A DNA stretch of 64,000 nt from Alkaliflexus imshenetskii DSM 15055. GTDB lineage: Bacteria; Bacteroidota; Bacteroidia; Bacteroidales; Marinilabiliaceae. This document shows, one piece after another, positions 54,013 through 62,233 of this stretch. The position numbers and the translations under genes are program-made. A model generated the notes under the pieces. That model saw nothing but the letters and a program-made list of their open reading frames with translations. It was not told the DNA's origin and made no database searches. The stretch spans positions 3,065,684 to 3,129,683 of the forward strand of contig NZ_KI912105.1 in the NCBI RefSeq assembly GCF_000517065.1. Reading direction: 5' to 3'. How positions within the stretch are numbered: the stretch's first letter is position 1; each line of letters opens with the position of its first letter.

Positions 54013-54036
54013 TAAATATCGACTCAAAATAGAAGA

Positions 54037-54066
54037 AAATAGGGGAGCTTGTGCTTCCCTATTTTT
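54037..54066 (+). terminator. Rho-independent terminator after rpoC
   Basis: AATAGGGGAGC (54038-54048) and GCTTCCCTATT (54053-54063) pair with one wobble and are followed by TTTT, 25 bases after the rpoC stop. Confidence 0.88.
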
Positions 54067-54161
54067 GTTTCTATTAAACGAGTGCAAAAACCGGCTTTGA
54101 ATTCTGTTGCTTTCCTGTCAAAAAGAATATCTTTAACCGAAAATTGAATAATTCATATATC

Positions 54162-54482
54162 ATGGAAGATACTAAGAACAAACAGCAATTAACGATTGAA
54201 ATTAACGAGGAAATAGGACAAGGTATCTATTCCAATCTGGCCATCATCAGCCATTCGCCTTCTGAATTTGTGCTCGATTTTGTGCGCATCATGCCCGGAG
54301 TACCAAAAGCTCAGGTAAAATCGCGCGTGATATTAACACCTGAACATGCCAAGCGTTTGCTTAATGCATTAAAAGATAATATTGTACGGTATGAGCAGCA
54401 GTTTGGTCCCATAAAACACATCGAGGACGGACAGGGTGGTTTCAATCCGATGGCATTTGGTGGACCTGCAGGTCAGGCATAA
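54162..54482 (+). CDS. DUF3467 family protein
   Basis: A 106-residue protein: 'QLTIEINEEIGQGIYSNLAIISHSPSEFVLDFVRIMPGVPKAQVKSRVILTPEHAKRLLNALKDNI', the DUF3467 pattern. The family is common in Bacteroidota and other phyla, often just after rpoC, as here. Function is unknown. The ATG at 54162 is preferred to a start six codons earlier. The C-terminal tail 'GGFNPMAFGGPAGQA' is disordered. Confidence 0.85.
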   Translation: MEDTKNKQQLTIEINEEIGQGIYSNLAIISHSPSEFVLDFVRIMPGVPKAQVKSRVILTPEHAKRLLNALKDNIVRYEQQFGPIKHIEDGQGGFNPMAFGGPAGQA

Positions 54483-54537
54483 TGCGTTGATGTATATTGT
54501 TTAAGCCGCTTCGTGTATAATTAGATATTTCTGGATT

Positions 54538-56277
54538 ATGGTTTCTTTGCTTTTTGGACGCTTATTGCCTCTTATCTTTCTTATGCTGCTTGGATGCAGT
54601 CAGATAACTGCTCCTGCTCAGGAGGAGGCTTCCAGGATTATTTTTCCTGACATGATTTATGACGAAAGTCGGGCATGGGTCGATTCGGTGTATGAATCAT
54701 TATCTGAAAGGCAAAAAATTGCGCAACTGTTTTGGCTCGCCGTGGAGAATGTTGACAATCAGGTAGCTTACGGCCGGTTGAAATCTCTTGTGAAAGAGCA
54801 TCAGCCGGGTGGTATCTTACTTTTTCGCATGCGTCCCGAAAGAGCCCAACAGGTGATTACCGATTTGCAGTCTGAATCCGAATTGCGTCTGCTGGTTTCG
54901 ATTGATGGAGAGTGGGGATTGGCCATGCGTTTTGCAGATGTAACACCATTCCCTTATGCCATGACACTTGGTGCCATTCAGGATGACAGCCTGATATTCC
55001 GTATGGGTCTGGAAATGGCTCGTCAGTTCCGGCTGATGGGCATACATGTGAATATGGCGCCTGTGGCTGATGTGAATAGCAACCCCAATAATCCTGTAAT
55101 TGGTCATCGCTCATTTGGAGAGATTCCCGATAACGTTTCGCGAAAGGCGGTGGCATATATGCAAGGATTGCAGGAAGGCGGCGTGATGGCTGTAGGCAAG
55201 CATTTTCCCGGTCATGGTGATACCGACACCGATTCACATAAAACGCTGCCCATCGTAAACCATACTCTCGATCGACTTAATGAGATGGATTTACCGCCAT
55301 TCAGAGCACTGACCGATGCCGGCATTTGGGCGGTTATGACTGCACACATTGAAGTACCGGCACTGGAGGCAACAAAAGGTGTTCCAAGCAGTTTTTCAAA
55401 GGGTGTGATAGAGGATCTTTTACGTAAGCAAATGGGCTTTAATGGTTTGGTAATTACTGATGCTGTGAACATGCAAGGAGCGAAAGTAATGGGTCGTCCG
55501 GGAGTGGTTGATGCACTTGCTCTTGCAGCTGGCAACGACATAGTGGAGTTTACCGAGAACTTGCCTGCCGCCATCGAAGAGGTTTTGAAGTTTATTGAAT
55601 CAGGACAGTTATCCTGGGCACAAATTGAGGATAAATGCCGGCGGTCACTGGCTTTTAAGTATTGGCTGACTGAACGGTTGCCATCTGGCGAACACTGCAC
55701 GGAGGATATCGTTAAATGCCTGAATAGTGTCGAAACTTACGAATTAAACCAGAAGTTACACAATGCAGCACTCACCGTATTAAGAAATGAAAACGAAGCA
55801 CTTCCTTTGTCTGGGGGCTTTTCAGGTAATTATGCCTGTGTGGTTTTGGGGAGTGCACCTTCCTTATCGGCCGATATCAGGATTCAATTTAAGCTGCCGG
55901 TGTATGAACTCTCAACTTCTGATGGTGCTGCTTTTGACCGTGTTATTTCTTCGCTCGACCGCTATGATGGATTTGTGATTGTTGTGGCCGATACCCGATG
56001 GGGACGACTTGCGGCTAATCAGGCACGTAAAATGCGATTGATGCGGTTGGCTGAAAAGGGGCGGTCTGTTTCTGTGTTCATGGGCAATGCTTACCATCTC
56101 GCCAGCTGGAGCGGTTTAACCAAGTCAACCGCCTTAATCGTTTCCTATCAAAACAATGTGTTTGCCGAACGTGCGGTTATGCAGTTGCTGCAAGGTAAAA
56201 TAACCGCCAATGGTCAGTTGCCGGTTTCTGTGGGTGAGCTGTTTAATGCAGGTGATGGTATTAATATTCCTAAATAG
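54538..56277 (+). CDS. Glycoside hydrolase family 3 lipoprotein (NagZ-like beta-N-acetylhexosaminidase)
   Basis: A 579-residue predicted lipoprotein ('LLPLIFLMLLGCSQ'). The GH3 domain carries 'QEGGVMAVGKHFPGHGDTDTDSHKTLPIV' with the Lys-His pair and Asp-His dyad typical of NagZ, and the nucleophile Asp in 'GLVITDAVNMQG'. NagZ-type enzymes remove N-acetylglucosamine from peptidoglycan fragments. A second, less conserved C-terminal domain (from about residue 370) follows; I see no fused beta-lactamase domain, which many Bacteroidota relatives have. It is preceded by 55 bases after DUF3467. Envelope location is inferred from the lipobox. Confidence 0.9.
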   Translation: MVSLLFGRLLPLIFLMLLGCSQITAPAQEEASRIIFPDMIYDESRAWVDSVYESLSERQKIAQLFWLAVENVDNQVAYGRLKSLVKEHQPGGILLFRMRPERAQQVITDLQSESELRLLVSIDGEWGLAMRFADVTPFPYAMTLGAIQDDSLIFRMGLEMARQFRLMGIHVNMAPVADVNSNPNNPVIGHRSFGEIPDNVSRKAVAYMQGLQEGGVMAVGKHFPGHGDTDTDSHKTLPIVNHTLDRLNEMDLPPFRALTDAGIWAVMTAHIEVPALEATKGVPSSFSKGVIEDLLRKQMGFNGLVITDAVNMQGAKVMGRPGVVDALALAAGNDIVEFTENLPAAIEEVLKFIESGQLSWAQIEDKCRRSLAFKYWLTERLPSGEHCTEDIVKCLNSVETYELNQKLHNAALTVLRNENEALPLSGGFSGNYACVVLGSAPSLSADIRIQFKLPVYELSTSDGAAFDRVISSLDRYDGFVIVVADTRWGRLAANQARKMRLMRLAEKGRSVSVFMGNAYHLASWSGLTKSTALIVSYQNNVFAERAVMQLLQGKITANGQLPVSVGELFNAGDGINIPK

Positions 56278-56378
56278 GATTGCTATAGCGCTTGTTTTTT
56301 TATGATGCTTGTTTTTATCAATCATCAAATCAAGGGTCTTTACTGGATGTAACTCATTCATCACTTAAATAATTCCTT

Positions 56379-57104
56379 ATGATTCCGATGCGACAAATGC
56401 CAAAACTCGGTATCCTTTCTTCAGCATTGATATTTACATGTGCTGCCATTCTCTTGTATCTCTCTTCTCACTATTTAATCCCTTTTTTGGCGAGTGTGAC
56501 TGGTCAGGAGATGATTTTATTTTGGTTCATTGTGGCTGGGCTAATCGTTTTTACGCCACTAATTCTATTGGCTTTTGTAATGCTCCGAAATGAAGGTCGT
56601 CAAATTACCGACATTGATACTTGGCGTGTACGGATGCGATTCAGGAAGCTAACGCGCCGTGATTTAATTTGGAGTTTTTCAGGCCTTGTGATTGTTGGAT
56701 TATTTAGCGCACTAATTCTTGAAGGTATTACCCTTATCTGGGGCGAATTTGACCATAGTCCGGTTTTTATGTCGTTTGAACCTTTAACAACAGGCCGGTA
56801 TTGGTTATTGCTTGTTTGGCTGCCTTATTGGGTACTAAACATTATGGGAGAGGAGATAATTTGGCGTGGGGTGATTTTGCCGCGTCAGGAATTGTCATTT
56901 GGCAGATATGCCTGGTTGATTCATGGATTGGGATGGAGTATCTTTCATTTTGCGTTTGGATGGCAGCTCATGCTATCTCTGCTTCCGCTCATGTTTTTGC
57001 AATCCTATATTGTTCAAAAAACAGGAAACTCATGGGTTGGCGTGCTTATGCACGGAGGGTTAAATGGCCCTGCGTTTATTGCCATTGCTTTGGGGTTGAT
57101 ATAA
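56379..57104 (+). CDS. CPBP-family intramembrane glutamic endopeptidase
   Basis: A 241-residue membrane protein with about seven hydrophobic segments. The Abi/CPBP motifs are visible: 'MGEEIIWRGVILPRQE' (Glu-Glu-x-x-x-Arg, residues about 157-172), 'LGWSIFHFAFGWQ' and a third motif with His near 'GVLMHGGLNG'. The family includes CAAX prenyl proteases and bacteriocin self-immunity proteins; a particular substrate cannot be named. It is convergent with the HrpB gene, stops 10 bases apart. Confidence 0.82.
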   Translation: MIPMRQMPKLGILSSALIFTCAAILLYLSSHYLIPFLASVTGQEMILFWFIVAGLIVFTPLILLAFVMLRNEGRQITDIDTWRVRMRFRKLTRRDLIWSFSGLVIVGLFSALILEGITLIWGEFDHSPVFMSFEPLTTGRYWLLLVWLPYWVLNIMGEEIIWRGVILPRQELSFGRYAWLIHGLGWSIFHFAFGWQLMLSLLPLMFLQSYIVQKTGNSWVGVLMHGGLNGPAFIAIALGLI

Positions 57105-57114
57105 TCAGAAAAAC

Positions 57115-59598
57115 TCACTGTTTTCGTTTTACGCCTCTAATGGCTTTTTCCGTCCAGGGATCATCGGGCCAAACATGTTTAGGGTATCTGTTTTTGAGCT
57201 CTTTGCGCACTTCAAAATAGGTGTTGTTCCAGAAGCTGCGTAGGTCAGCCGTTACTTGAACGGGTTTAAAGCCCGGTGAAAGCAGATGGAGCAAAACCGG
57301 CGTGGTGCCATTGTTTACGGTGGGTGTATCGGCCAGACCAAACATCTCTTGAAGCCTCACCGCAAGTATCGGAGCTGATGCGTTGGGCTGGTATTGAATC
57401 TTTATGGATGAGCCACTTGGAACCGTTATTTTTTGCGGTGTCAGCCTGTCGAGCGCAAGTTGCTTATCGGTTGGCAAACTGTATTGTAACACGTCCAGCA
57501 GGTTTATCTTCTTCAAATCATCGTTTCTTTTTACCTGTGTGAGATAAGGTGCAAGCCAGATGTGGCAATTTTTCAGCAATGTGGCTGTGCTTACATCGGG
57601 CCATTCATCGTTGGGGTACCATTGTCGAAGGCTTAAAACGCGGTTTTGCCATTGCGCTATCTCATCGTTAAAATTTAAGAGATTCATACCTTCTTTCTCA
57701 ATCACTGCGCACAGTGCTTCGATGATTTTATCCTGATTGGGAGATTCTATCGGTTTGGATTGCAAAACAATGGTGCCTATTCTTAAGTCCTTGGTAGCCA
57801 CTACGCCGCCTTTTCGGGTGTCCCAAGTGACATTCTCCCGCTCTTCAACCATCGGCAGGAGGTCTTTGGGGTTAAGCGGTGCTGCCAGAAATATTTTGCC
57901 ATCGCCACCCCGGGCATCCATGTGTGCCACCGCCAGCCAGGGTTCATGTGCCAGGTCATCGGTATGTGAAGCCATCACATAACTGCCGTTTGCCATCTGG
58001 AACCGTGCATTGGTGCCGGGTCGTGCTCCGGCTATGCGTTCAGGATAGGCATAAACCAGAAGTAGGCCGCTTTCAAAGGCATCAAAGGTTTCATTGTTGG
58101 CCTGAATGTTGAAAATTCTTCGGTACGATGCAGCCGACCGCTCAATTTTGCTCCATAGTCTGCTCTCCCTGTCGTTGCGTCTGCTTCGGCGCAAAGCTTC
58201 AATTCTGATGTTTATGTCTATACCGGTTTCTTTGGGCATTGGGTCTCTCTCCTCCAGAATGGCCGCTATGTCGGTTGCAAGTGCAAGTTGGTTTGATTCA
58301 CGCGCCTTAATAAGCATGTGCGCCAGCCGGGGGTGGCAGGGGAGGTCGGCCATTTGTCGTCCATGTGGGGTTATTTTGCCGTTGTCGAGAGCTTTCAGTT
58401 GTTGCAGGAGTTCAGTAGCCTGGCTTATGTGCGATTGCGGTGGTGGAGTTACCCATGTAAGTTCATAAATATTTTCCACGCCCCATCTGGCCATTTCAAG
58501 CATCAATGCGGAAAGGTCGGCATCGCTGATTTCTGGGGTGCGGTGACTGGCCAGTCTGTGGTGGTCGGCCAGACTCCAAAGCCGGTAACATTTTCCCGGC
58601 CCGAGGCGCCCGGCTCTTCCTGCGCGCTGGTCGGCCGAATCTTTTGAGATCAGAGCTGTTTCCAGTCTGGAGAGGCCGGTTCCGGGGTCGAACCGCTGAT
58701 TGCGACCAAAACCGCAGTCTATAACTATTGAAACCCCTTCGATGGTGAGGCTGGTTTCGGCGATGGAAGTTGCCAGCACAATTTTTCTTTTGCCATCGCG
58801 GCGCGGCATGATGGCAGCCATTTGTTGCGACGGTGTAAGTCTGCCATAAAGTGGGTGAATGGAGATGCCATCAGTATTTTTTCTTAGTATCTCTTCGCAT
58901 TGATGAATCTCCCCCTCTCCGGGGAGAAAAACCAGAATGTCACCCGCGTCGTTTTTTAGTGCATCCAACGCAGCGCGGGCTGCCGATTCGGGAAGGATGG
59001 ATACATCCGAAGGGCCTTTGTATGTTATTTCTACCGGATATTGTTTCCCGTGGCTTTCGATAAGCGGAGCTTTTAACAGAGTGGCTATTTTCTCGGTGTC
59101 GAGGGTGGCGGACATGATGACGATGCGCAAGTCCGGACGCAAAACTTTTTGAGTATCGCGGCACAGTGCCAATGCCACATCGGCAAACAGACTACGCTCA
59201 TGAAACTCGTCAAAAATTACCATGCCAACATCTTCGAGGGCGTTGTCGCTTTGTATCATGCGGGTTAGAATACCCTCGGTTACCACCTCGAGTTGGGTGC
59301 TTTTTGATATTTTGTTGTCGAATCGGATGCGATAACCAACTGTTTGCCCAACTTCCTCCCCTATAAGCGAAGCCATGCGCGTGGCAATGGTGCGTGCCGC
59401 CAGTCGACGAGGTTCCAGCATAATGACTTTTTTGCGTGCAAGCCAGGGTTCGTTTAGCAGTGCCAGTGGCAGCAGTGTACTTTTTCCGGCACCGGGTGGG
59501 GCAGCCACAACCAGAGTGTTTTCTGATGTGAGTGTACGCTGTATATCGGGTATAATCTCTGATATGGGAAGTACGTTTCCGGATGAATGAAAAAGCAT
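57115..59598 (-). CDS. hrpB: ATP-dependent helicase HrpB
   Basis: An 827-residue DEAH-family RNA helicase. Motif I 'VVAAPPGAGKSTLLP', motif II 'VIFDEFHERS', motif III 'IMSATLD' and motif VI 'DSADQRAGRAGRLGPGKCYRLW' are complete, and the long HrpB-specific C-terminal part includes 'RNDRESRLWSKIERSAASYRRIF' and 'EVRKELKNRYPKHVWPDDPW'. The exact RNA target is unknown in most bacteria. A start at 59622 adds eight residues; I prefer 59598. The gene is not part of an obvious operon. Confidence 0.94.
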   Translation of the reverse strand: MLFHSSGNVLPISEIIPDIQRTLTSENTLVVAAPPGAGKSTLLPLALLNEPWLARKKVIMLEPRRLAARTIATRMASLIGEEVGQTVGYRIRFDNKISKSTQLEVVTEGILTRMIQSDNALEDVGMVIFDEFHERSLFADVALALCRDTQKVLRPDLRIVIMSATLDTEKIATLLKAPLIESHGKQYPVEITYKGPSDVSILPESAARAALDALKNDAGDILVFLPGEGEIHQCEEILRKNTDGISIHPLYGRLTPSQQMAAIMPRRDGKRKIVLATSIAETSLTIEGVSIVIDCGFGRNQRFDPGTGLSRLETALISKDSADQRAGRAGRLGPGKCYRLWSLADHHRLASHRTPEISDADLSALMLEMARWGVENIYELTWVTPPPQSHISQATELLQQLKALDNGKITPHGRQMADLPCHPRLAHMLIKARESNQLALATDIAAILEERDPMPKETGIDINIRIEALRRSRRNDRESRLWSKIERSAASYRRIFNIQANNETFDAFESGLLLVYAYPERIAGARPGTNARFQMANGSYVMASHTDDLAHEPWLAVAHMDARGGDGKIFLAAPLNPKDLLPMVEERENVTWDTRKGGVVATKDLRIGTIVLQSKPIESPNQDKIIEALCAVIEKEGMNLLNFNDEIAQWQNRVLSLRQWYPNDEWPDVSTATLLKNCHIWLAPYLTQVKRNDDLKKINLLDVLQYSLPTDKQLALDRLTPQKITVPSGSSIKIQYQPNASAPILAVRLQEMFGLADTPTVNNGTTPVLLHLLSPGFKPVQVTADLRSFWNNTYFEVRKELKNRYPKHVWPDDPWTEKAIRGVKRKQ

Positions 59599-59672
59599 GC
59601 TGGCGTAAATTATTTTGGGCAAATATACATAATAGATGAGTTTCTATCCTGAGCGTTTGCAAAGTGAAATCG

Positions 59673-60314
59673 CTATTTTTTGGGCTGTTTCTTCAATCTG
59701 TAAACACAGTGCTTTTCCGAAAGCTCCATTTCCAATACCTGAATTACCATCAGGTTAATGATGATGCGTTCGGCAGTCCAACGCCTGATGCCTGCCAATT
59801 TCTGAAAGGCTGATAATGTGATGGAAGAGTTTTCGTTTAAATAGGCGAGAAGAAGGTTTTCTGCCTGGGAGAGTTTGAGCAGGGTGCCTTCCTTTCTTTT
59901 TTGTTGGGTCCATACTCTTATAAGAATCGAATTCGCCAGAATATTCTGGTCGTTTACACGCACATAAACCTTATAGTCTCCTTCTTTGGTGGGCGCTTTA
60001 TGTGGTTTGTCCTGACTCTTGGGTATGAGTACTTCAAGAACCGTTTTTCCTTCATAATCGATTATGTTTGTTTCAAATTTAACGGGAGGACGGCAGTACA
60101 TGTTGGCAGCAGCCTCTACCATATAATATTCTTCATCGGAAGCAACGCCGGCTACTCTGCCGTTGTCCTTCACACCAACCAACAGGCGTCCACCGTCCGT
60201 ATTGGCAAAAGCGGCCAGTGTGCGGGCTATTTTTCGGGAGTCGTTGATGGCATATTTAAAGTCCTGCTTTTGGTGTTCACCTTCGGCAATTAACTCTTTA
60301 AGATATCGGCTCAC
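59673..60314 (-). CDS. AlbA_2 (Schlafen-type) domain protein with winged-helix tail
   Basis: A 213-residue protein. Residues about 8-110 match the AlbA_2 domain: 'EGEHQKQDFKYAINDSRKIARTLAAFANTDGGRLLVGVKDNGRVAGV', and the rest ends with a helical segment ('SAFQKLAGIRRWTAERIIINLMVIQVLEMEL') resembling a winged-helix. Such proteins are nucleic-acid binding and are placed among ATP-binding or regulator families; no specific function can be given. It sits 51 bases downstream of... the hrpB start on the same strand is 75 bases further on, so both may share transcription. Length is usual for the short class. Confidence 0.8.
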   Translation of the reverse strand: MSRYLKELIAEGEHQKQDFKYAINDSRKIARTLAAFANTDGGRLLVGVKDNGRVAGVASDEEYYMVEAAANMYCRPPVKFETNIIDYEGKTVLEVLIPKSQDKPHKAPTKEGDYKVYVRVNDQNILANSILIRVWTQQKRKEGTLLKLSQAENLLLAYLNENSSITLSAFQKLAGIRRWTAERIIINLMVIQVLEMELSEKHCVYRLKKQPKK

Positions 60315-60603
60315 TGTATTGCGTTTATTAATAGTTCAAATTTCGCAAAAAAAATGAAAAAATCTTCGTAGTGGTCGTGGTCATTGAATAAGTTGATGTT
60401 ATCAGTTGGTTTTTTGAGGAGTTATTTGCACAGAAGGGGCAGTGTTGTCATTTTGTCTGACTAAATGCGGCAAATAGTCTCTATGGTTTTAAACTGCGCA
60501 ATTAACACTTATCTTTTGATTTTAATAAATTTAAACACTGGTTGAGTGGTGAGATTTTTCAAACGATAAAACAGATTTTTTGAACTCATAAAAGCATATA
60601 AAA
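60315..60603. other. 289-base intergenic region
   Basis: Divergent gap between the AlbA_2 gene and the Gfo/Idh gene. It should contain both promoters. I see a TATCTTTTG sequence near 60510 that misses the -7 consensus by one inserted base, and nothing else of note. Confidence 0.4.
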
Positions 60604-61950
60604 ATGGACAGAAGAAAATTTATTGCTAGTACCGGCGCTGCGGCGGGAGCACTTCTCGTAAATCCGACAACTTCAGTGGCCACAAACAGGAAGTCGGGCA
60701 CCCGCAAAAGGCGATTTGCCCTGGTTGGTACTGGCATTAGGGGGGTGAATATGTTTGGTAAGGATTTGATGAAGGATTATGGCCAGTATATCGATATGGT
60801 TGGTTTGTGCGATACCAATCCGGGGCGTTTAAAGTTTGCCGATGGCTACATTGGTGCCGGCTGCCCTACATTTACCAATCTGGAGGAGTTAATTAAAAAG
60901 CAGAAGCCTGATGTGTTGATTGTTACTACGGAGGACTCTTCGCACCACGAAGTGATAATAAAAGGGATGGAGATGGGGTGCGACATCATCACAGAGAAAC
61001 CACTAACCATTGATGAGGTAAAAGCACAGGCTATTCTTGATGCACAAGAGCGTACCGGTCGCAATATCATTGTAACCTTTAACTACAGATATCCGCCCTA
61101 CCGTGCCAAAATGAAAGAGTTGATAATGTCAGGTCTGGTGGGTGACATCAATACAGTTGATTTTCATTGGAACATTCACCACAGCCACCTGATGTATTAC
61201 ATGCAGCGCTGGCATGGCGAGAGTGACAGAGGAGGCTCCTTATGGGTTCATAAATCCACACACCATTTTGACATGATAAACTGGTTCCTCGATTCAGAGC
61301 CGCAACAAGTTTTTGCGTATGCGTCATTGGATCGGTTTGGCAAAAAAGGACCCTTCCGTGGTAAGAATTGTCGCAGTTGTGCGCACACTGCAAAGTGTCC
61401 TTACTATTGGGATATCAATAAAAACCAAATCCTGAAATCTTTATATGCCGACAATGAACAGCACGACGGCTATATACGTGACAACTGCGTGTTTCGCGAG
61501 AATATCGACATTTACGAGAAGCATTCTGCCGTAGTCAAATATATGAATGGCGCTGTGTTAAACTACTCACTTACGGGAGATACAGATTATGACGGGTATT
61601 GGATTGCTTTCAACGGCACCAAAGGTCGGCTGGAGGCGCGTATCGAAGGGTATCCGGGCAAGAGTTTTGCGGAGTTAATTTTTACTCCCATCGATCGTTA
61701 CACCGATGAGAAGCCGAAAATTTTCCGAATTGATTTTGCTCGCGGCGGCCATTGGGGCGGAGATCCACTCATGATGGACAAGCTGTTTAAAGATCCTTCA
61801 ATGTCTGATCCGTTAAGGCAACAGGCAACGTTGCGTGATGGTGTTATGTCTATTTTATGTGGTATTGCTGCACGGCAGAGTGTGGCCAAAGGCGTTCCGG
61901 TTAACATCAAGGGGCTTACATCACTTGAGCCCAAAACTAAAATCTCATAG
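60604..61950 (+). CDS. Gfo/Idh/MocA-family oxidoreductase with Tat-like signal
   Basis: A 448-residue NAD(P)-dependent enzyme. The N-terminus 'MDRRKFIASTGAAAGALLV' resembles a twin-arginine signal, so export is likely. The Rossmann part follows: 'RFALVGTGIRGVNMFGKDLM' and 'DVLIVTTEDSSHHEVIIKGMEMGCDIITEKPLTI' with the 'EKP' motif. Unusual is a Cys cluster 'NCRSCAHTAKCPYYWDINKNQ' near residues 258-278, which might bind a metal. The C-terminal 'RGGHWGGDPLMMDKLFKDP' is typical of sugar-acting members of this family in Bacteroidota. The substrate, probably a sugar derivative, is unknown. Confidence 0.86.
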   Translation: MDRRKFIASTGAAAGALLVNPTTSVATNRKSGTRKRRFALVGTGIRGVNMFGKDLMKDYGQYIDMVGLCDTNPGRLKFADGYIGAGCPTFTNLEELIKKQKPDVLIVTTEDSSHHEVIIKGMEMGCDIITEKPLTIDEVKAQAILDAQERTGRNIIVTFNYRYPPYRAKMKELIMSGLVGDINTVDFHWNIHHSHLMYYMQRWHGESDRGGSLWVHKSTHHFDMINWFLDSEPQQVFAYASLDRFGKKGPFRGKNCRSCAHTAKCPYYWDINKNQILKSLYADNEQHDGYIRDNCVFRENIDIYEKHSAVVKYMNGAVLNYSLTGDTDYDGYWIAFNGTKGRLEARIEGYPGKSFAELIFTPIDRYTDEKPKIFRIDFARGGHWGGDPLMMDKLFKDPSMSDPLRQQATLRDGVMSILCGIAARQSVAKGVPVNIKGLTSLEPKTKIS

Positions 61951-62000
61951 GCGATTACGCAATCATTTGTTTTTTCATAGTAATTAAGTTGTTTGTTAAG

Positions 62001-62034
62001 GAGGCTACCTGCTTTTGTTGGTGGCCTCTTTTGT
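62001..62034 (+). terminator. Terminator after the Gfo/Idh gene
   Basis: GAGGCTACC (62001-62009) pairs with GGTGGCCTC (62020-62028) with one wobble, followed by TTTTG. Confidence 0.72.
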
Positions 62035-62149
62035 TGTTTTTATGAGCTGGTATTCAGGGTTGAATAACGCGATTGTGATTGTTTTGACTAAAATGCGTGT
62101 TCGAACACATTTTTTCTTTTGAAAATTTTTTAAAGAAGATTACAATGTT

Positions 62150-62157
62150 TATGTTTG
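62150..62157 (+). promoter_or_regulatory. -7 element for the NagB/PIG-L gene
   Basis: TATGTTTG matches TAnnTTTG; the nearest TTTG (62118-62121) is 28 bases upstream, too far for a standard pair. Start of transcription would be near 62163, giving a 70-base leader. Confidence 0.4.
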
Positions 62158-62233
62158 TATAGTAATTTCATATCCGGCATTTATAAACACACAAAAATGA
62201 AGCCCGTTCACGGGTATCATAAAACAAAATTTT

